From the NCBI GenBank assembly GCA_034716895.1, contig JAYEKW010000135.1, positions 1 through 35,200 on the forward strand: DNA of 35,200 bases, written 5' to 3'. A model generated the notes under the pieces. The model made no database searches and was not told where the DNA came from. It saw only the letters and a list, made by a program, of their open reading frames with translations. This DNA comes from Candidatus Neomarinimicrobiota bacterium (GTDB lineage: Bacteria; Fidelibacterota; UBA8477; JABMPR01). This document shows, in pieces, positions 32,460-35,200 of the stretch (position 1 is the stretch's first letter; each line of letters opens with the position of its first letter). A program made the position numbers and the translations under genes.

Positions 32460-34259
32460 ATGTTAAGAACTGAAATAAGAAATTTTTGTATTATTGCCCA
32501 CATAGACCACGGTAAATCCACTTTGGCCGATCGTTTGTTAGAAGAGACCCACACTATTTCACAAAAACAGATGATGGATCAGGTGCTGGACGATATGGAT
32601 CTGGAGCGTGAGCGTGGGATCACCATAAAGTCTCATCCGATTCAGGTCAAGTATACTGCCAGAGACGGCATGGATTATATGCTTAATTTGATTGACACTC
32701 CAGGTCATGTTGATTTTAGTTATGAAGTATCCCGGAGTCTGGAAGCCTGTGAAGGTGCCTTGCTTCTGGTCGATGCTGCCCAGGGAGTGGAAGCCCAAAC
32801 CGTGAGTAACGCCATGCTGGCGGTTGAAAGTGGTCTTGAGATCATTCCCATCATCAATAAGATCGATCTTCAGGCAGCCCAGATCGATAATGTTAAAACT
32901 CAGATCGTTGATCTCCTGGGATGCGATGAGGATGAGATCATTCAGGCATCAGCCAAAGCAGATATTGGGATCCAGGAGATTCTGGAAGCCGTCATTGAAA
33001 GAATTCCCGCACCGACAGGAAATGTTGATGCACCACTGAGAGCTCTGGTATTTGATAGTACATATGATTCTTACCGGGGTGCCATTGCTTATGTCAGGGT
33101 AGTGGAAGGACAGCTGAAGCCACGTGAGATGATGCGGTTTATGGCCAGTAAGGATGAATATGAAGTAGCCGAACTGGGATATTTCAAACTTAAGAAAGTT
33201 AAAGGAAAGCTCCTGAAAGCTGGTGATGTGGGCTACATCATCGCCAATATCAAAGATATCAGCCAGATCAAGGTTGGCGATACTATTACAACTGCGAAGG
33301 ATGGTGCCAACGAAGCCCTGTCAGGCTACCGCGAAGTCAAACCGATGGTCTATTCCGGCGTATATCCCATCCTTTCTGACGACTATTCCAACTTGAGAAA
33401 TGCCCTTGAAAAATTAAACCTGAATGATGCGGCACTTACCTGGGAACCGGAAACATCAGGAGCCCTCGGCTTCGGATTCAGGGTTGGCTATTTGGGTTTA
33501 CTCCATATGGAGATCGTTCAGGAGCGCCTTGAACGTGAATTTGCAATTGAACTCATCACAACTCAGCCCAACGTTAAATTTCAGGTCAACCGTAAAGACG
33601 GCTCCCAGGTTATGGTTGACAAACCAAGTGATCTTCCAGAGCCTGGTGATATTGACAGTATTCATGAGCCTTATGTAGCTGCAGAAGTCCTAACTCCGCC
33701 TACCTACATTGGCAACCTGATGAAACTGATCATTGACAAACGAGGTATCTACAAATCAACCCATTACCTGGATGAGTCCAAGGTCCAGATCTACTTTGAG
33801 ATTCCCCTGTCTGAGATAATATTTGATTTCTATGATATTTTGAAGAGCACCTCACGAGGGTATGCGTCTTTTGACTACGAGACCATCGATTTTCGGAAAG
33901 GGGATCTGGTAAAACTGGATATTCTGATTTCATCCGAACGGGTGGATGCGCTATCACAGATCGTTCACAGGGAAAAAGCCTTTGACCATGCCCGCAGACT
34001 CTGTGCAAAATTAAAAGAATTGATTCCAAGACAACAATTTGAAGTTCCTATCCAAGGTTCTGTTGGCCAGAAGATTATTGCCCGGGAAACCGTTAAAGCT
34101 CTGCGTAAAAATGTCACCGCCAAATGCTACGGGGGCGACATCAGCCGCAAGAGAAAGCTACTGGAAAAGCAGAAGGCCGGTAAAAAACGCATGAAACAGG
34201 TCGGACGGGTCGAAGTGCCTCAGGAAGCCTTCCTGGCAGTCCTGAAATTAAATGATTGA
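32460..34259 (+). CDS. lepA: Elongation factor 4 (LepA), ribosome-associated GTPase
   Basis: A 599-residue translational GTPase, the standard size. G1 is AHIDHGKST, the switch region has [19 protein letters not shown]3 is [12 protein letters not shown] and G4 is NKIDL. The central domains follow, with [26 protein letters not shown]. The LepA-specific C-terminal domain is rich in Lys/Arg ([32 protein letters not shown]) and separates it from EF-G. It is thought to act on stalled or assembling ribosomes. The ATG at 32460 has no ribosome site; an ATG at 32456 is out of frame. Downstream there is no clear terminator. Confidence 0.97.
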   Translation: MLRTEIRNFCIIAHIDHGKSTLADRLLEETHTISQKQMMDQVLDDMDLERERGITIKSHPIQVKYTARDGMDYMLNLIDTPGHVDFSYEVSRSLEACEGALLLVDAAQGVEAQTVSNAMLAVESGLEIIPIINKIDLQAAQIDNVKTQIVDLLGCDEDEIIQASAKADIGIQEILEAVIERIPAPTGNVDAPLRALVFDSTYDSYRGAIAYVRVVEGQLKPREMMRFMASKDEYEVAELGYFKLKKVKGKLLKAGDVGYIIANIKDISQIKVGDTITTAKDGANEALSGYREVKPMVYSGVYPILSDDYSNLRNALEKLNLNDAALTWEPETSGALGFGFRVGYLGLLHMEIVQERLEREFAIELITTQPNVKFQVNRKDGSQVMVDKPSDLPEPGDIDSIHEPYVAAEVLTPPTYIGNLMKLIIDKRGIYKSTHYLDESKVQIYFEIPLSEIIFDFYDILKSTSRGYASFDYETIDFRKGDLVKLDILISSERVDALSQIVHREKAFDHARRLCAKLKELIPRQQFEVPIQGSVGQKIIARETVKALRKNVTAKCYGGDISRKRKLLEKQKAGKKRMKQVGRVEVPQEAFLAVLKLND

Positions 34260-34351
34260 CGGATCCTGAATTACAAAATCCCACTGGGTGAGCCCGTGAA
34301 GGGTTGTTTTGCAATTTCCGGTCAATTCACGCAAAATATTAAGTGTCGCTC

Positions 34352-35071
34352 ATGGCAAAAACGATATCTCCTTTCAATCATTACTTGAATAGTTCCAAAA
34401 CTATCCATTATGGGTTGATCCTGACGCTACCGCTTCTGGCTATTTATGAGTTTGGCATCCATGTGCTGTTTCATGAAAACTTTTTTGAACTACGCAATAG
34501 TGGTGAGATCCTGCTGCGCAGCTTATTTGAATACTTTGGTTTAACAGAACCGACCATCATTTCAGGTATTTTAGTGGGAATCTTTTTGCTGGTGATGGTC
34601 CGCGGTTACAGGATAGAAAGAAAACCGGGTCTGCATGCTAACTTCTTCATCTACATGCTGATGGAAAGTATGCTCTGGGGTAGTATGCTTTTCGTGGCCA
34701 TGCAGGCGTTTACCCAAATACCTCTGCAGTTGATCACCTTTGAAGATAAGTTAGCCACTATGAATTTGGCTATTGGCGCCGGTATCTTTGAGGAATTGAT
34801 CTTCAGAATGATCGTTATGAGCGCACTTATTGTGATCATGGAACGTGGGCTATCAGTCTCCAGAAAGTGGGCTGTTGGCCTGGCGATTCTTTTCTCTGCT
34901 GGTATTTTTGCCGCCTTCCACTTGCTTATGGAGTCTTACTCTCTTCCCATATTCTCACAACGCGTGTTTGGTGGGTTATTGCTGGGAACCTTATACCGCT
35001 ATCGTGGTTATGGTATCAGTGTCTATGCTCATGTTGTGTATAATTTTATCGTTTTAGCCGGATCATGGTAA
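34352..35071 (+). CDS. CPBP-family intramembrane metalloprotease
   Basis: A 239-residue polytopic membrane protein (about seven helices) of the CPBP/Abi family. The three catalytic motifs are in place: EELIFR with E147-E148 and R152, FAAFH with H190, and HVVYN with H227 and N231. These are the residues that bind zinc and act in type II CAAX prenyl endopeptidases and their bacterial relatives. Bacterial members have been linked to self-immunity, protein maturation or unknown roles; no substrate gene is beside it. The start at ATG 34352 is chosen over a GTG at 34343; neither has a strong ribosome site. The third MITE-like copy starts 95 bp later. Confidence 0.88.
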   Translation: MAKTISPFNHYLNSSKTIHYGLILTLPLLAIYEFGIHVLFHENFFELRNSGEILLRSLFEYFGLTEPTIISGILVGIFLLVMVRGYRIERKPGLHANFFIYMLMESMLWGSMLFVAMQAFTQIPLQLITFEDKLATMNLAIGAGIFEELIFRMIVMSALIVIMERGLSVSRKWAVGLAILFSAGIFAAFHLLMESYSLPIFSQRVFGGLLLGTLYRYRGYGISVYAHVVYNFIVLAGSW

Positions 35072-35166
35072 GTCCATAAGGTTCTATTCTTACCAGGATG
35101 AAACTGAATGCATCGATTCGTTTTTTCAGACTTTATTCAGTTCATGATGATCTCGAACTTTGATTA

Positions 35167-35200
35167 TTAAGCTGGCCTGAGATAGCCGTATGCATCAGGA
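35167..35200 (+). mobile_element. MITE-like element, copy 3 (left end only, cut by window)
   Basis: The last 34 bases are identical to the left end of copy 1 (TTAAGCTGGCCTGAGATAGC and onward), preceded by TA at 35165-35166. The orientation is the same as the other copies. The element presumably continues beyond the window. Confidence 0.75.

Noticed and set aside
34260-34351. Terminator after lepA around 34270-34315
   Set aside because: Weak pairings (CAAAATCCC with GGGTTGTTTTG) exist but the loop is long and no clear U-tract follows.

Overview
The window is a compact, AT-leaning (by eye low-40s % GC) bacterial chromosome segment. An outer-membrane TonB-type receptor, a lipoprotein, ComEA and PilM/PilN-like proteins, and a thiamin-pyrophosphate riboswitch placed directly on the receptor gene all point to a diderm, probably in the FCB superphylum (Bacteroidetes/Caldithrix/Marinimicrobia-like). 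The phylum is inferred from gene content and is not proven.

Layout. (1) Bases 1-7730, + strand: a tight nine-gene run of grpE (cut by the window start), dnaJ, a membrane-anchored ComEA-like protein, a 743-residue unknown envelope protein, a PilM/GspL-like actin-fold protein, a PilN-like membrane protein, rsmD, coaD and an FmdB zinc ribbon. Gaps are at most 16 nt and several genes overlap. (2) Bases 7818-13920, - strand: a small membrane protein, a Na+/solute symporter, a secreted EEP-family phosphohydrolase, glgA and glgC, a likely uptake-plus-glycogen unit. (3) Bases 14054-18717: mtaB (possibly leaderless), an OFA-family MFS transporter on - and, divergent from it, malic enzyme on +, with an operator-like palindrome between the two. 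(4) Bases 18718-21008: a gene-poor stretch with a terminator, a MITE-like element and a REP-like hairpin, then a phosphodiester-glycosidase lipoprotein, a tRNA-Pro(GGG) with an apparently degenerate tRNA/terminator copy beside it, and a MerR regulator. (5) Bases 21191-25476, + strand: smpB, tyrS, an ABC-2 exporter pair (ATPase and permease) and thioredoxin. (6) Bases 25477-35200: a second MITE-like copy, a TPP riboswitch and TonB receptor, a divergent WecB-like protein, a large hybrid sensor kinase, lepA, a CPBP intramembrane protease, and the start of a third MITE-like copy at the window edge.

Most striking non-gene signal: a 181-214 bp repeat with 11-bp imperfect terminal inverted repeats, flanked by TA on both sides and containing a long internal palindrome. 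It is present twice complete and once truncated, always in the same orientation and always just downstream of a + strand gene. This looks like a non-autonomous (MITE-type) element, possibly mobilised by an IS630/Tc1-mariner-like transposase that is not in this window. The most interesting protein-coding block is the comEA / 743-residue triple-repeat protein / PilM-like / PilN-like cluster, which may be a reduced type IV pilus or DNA-uptake platform with an undescribed periplasmic partner.
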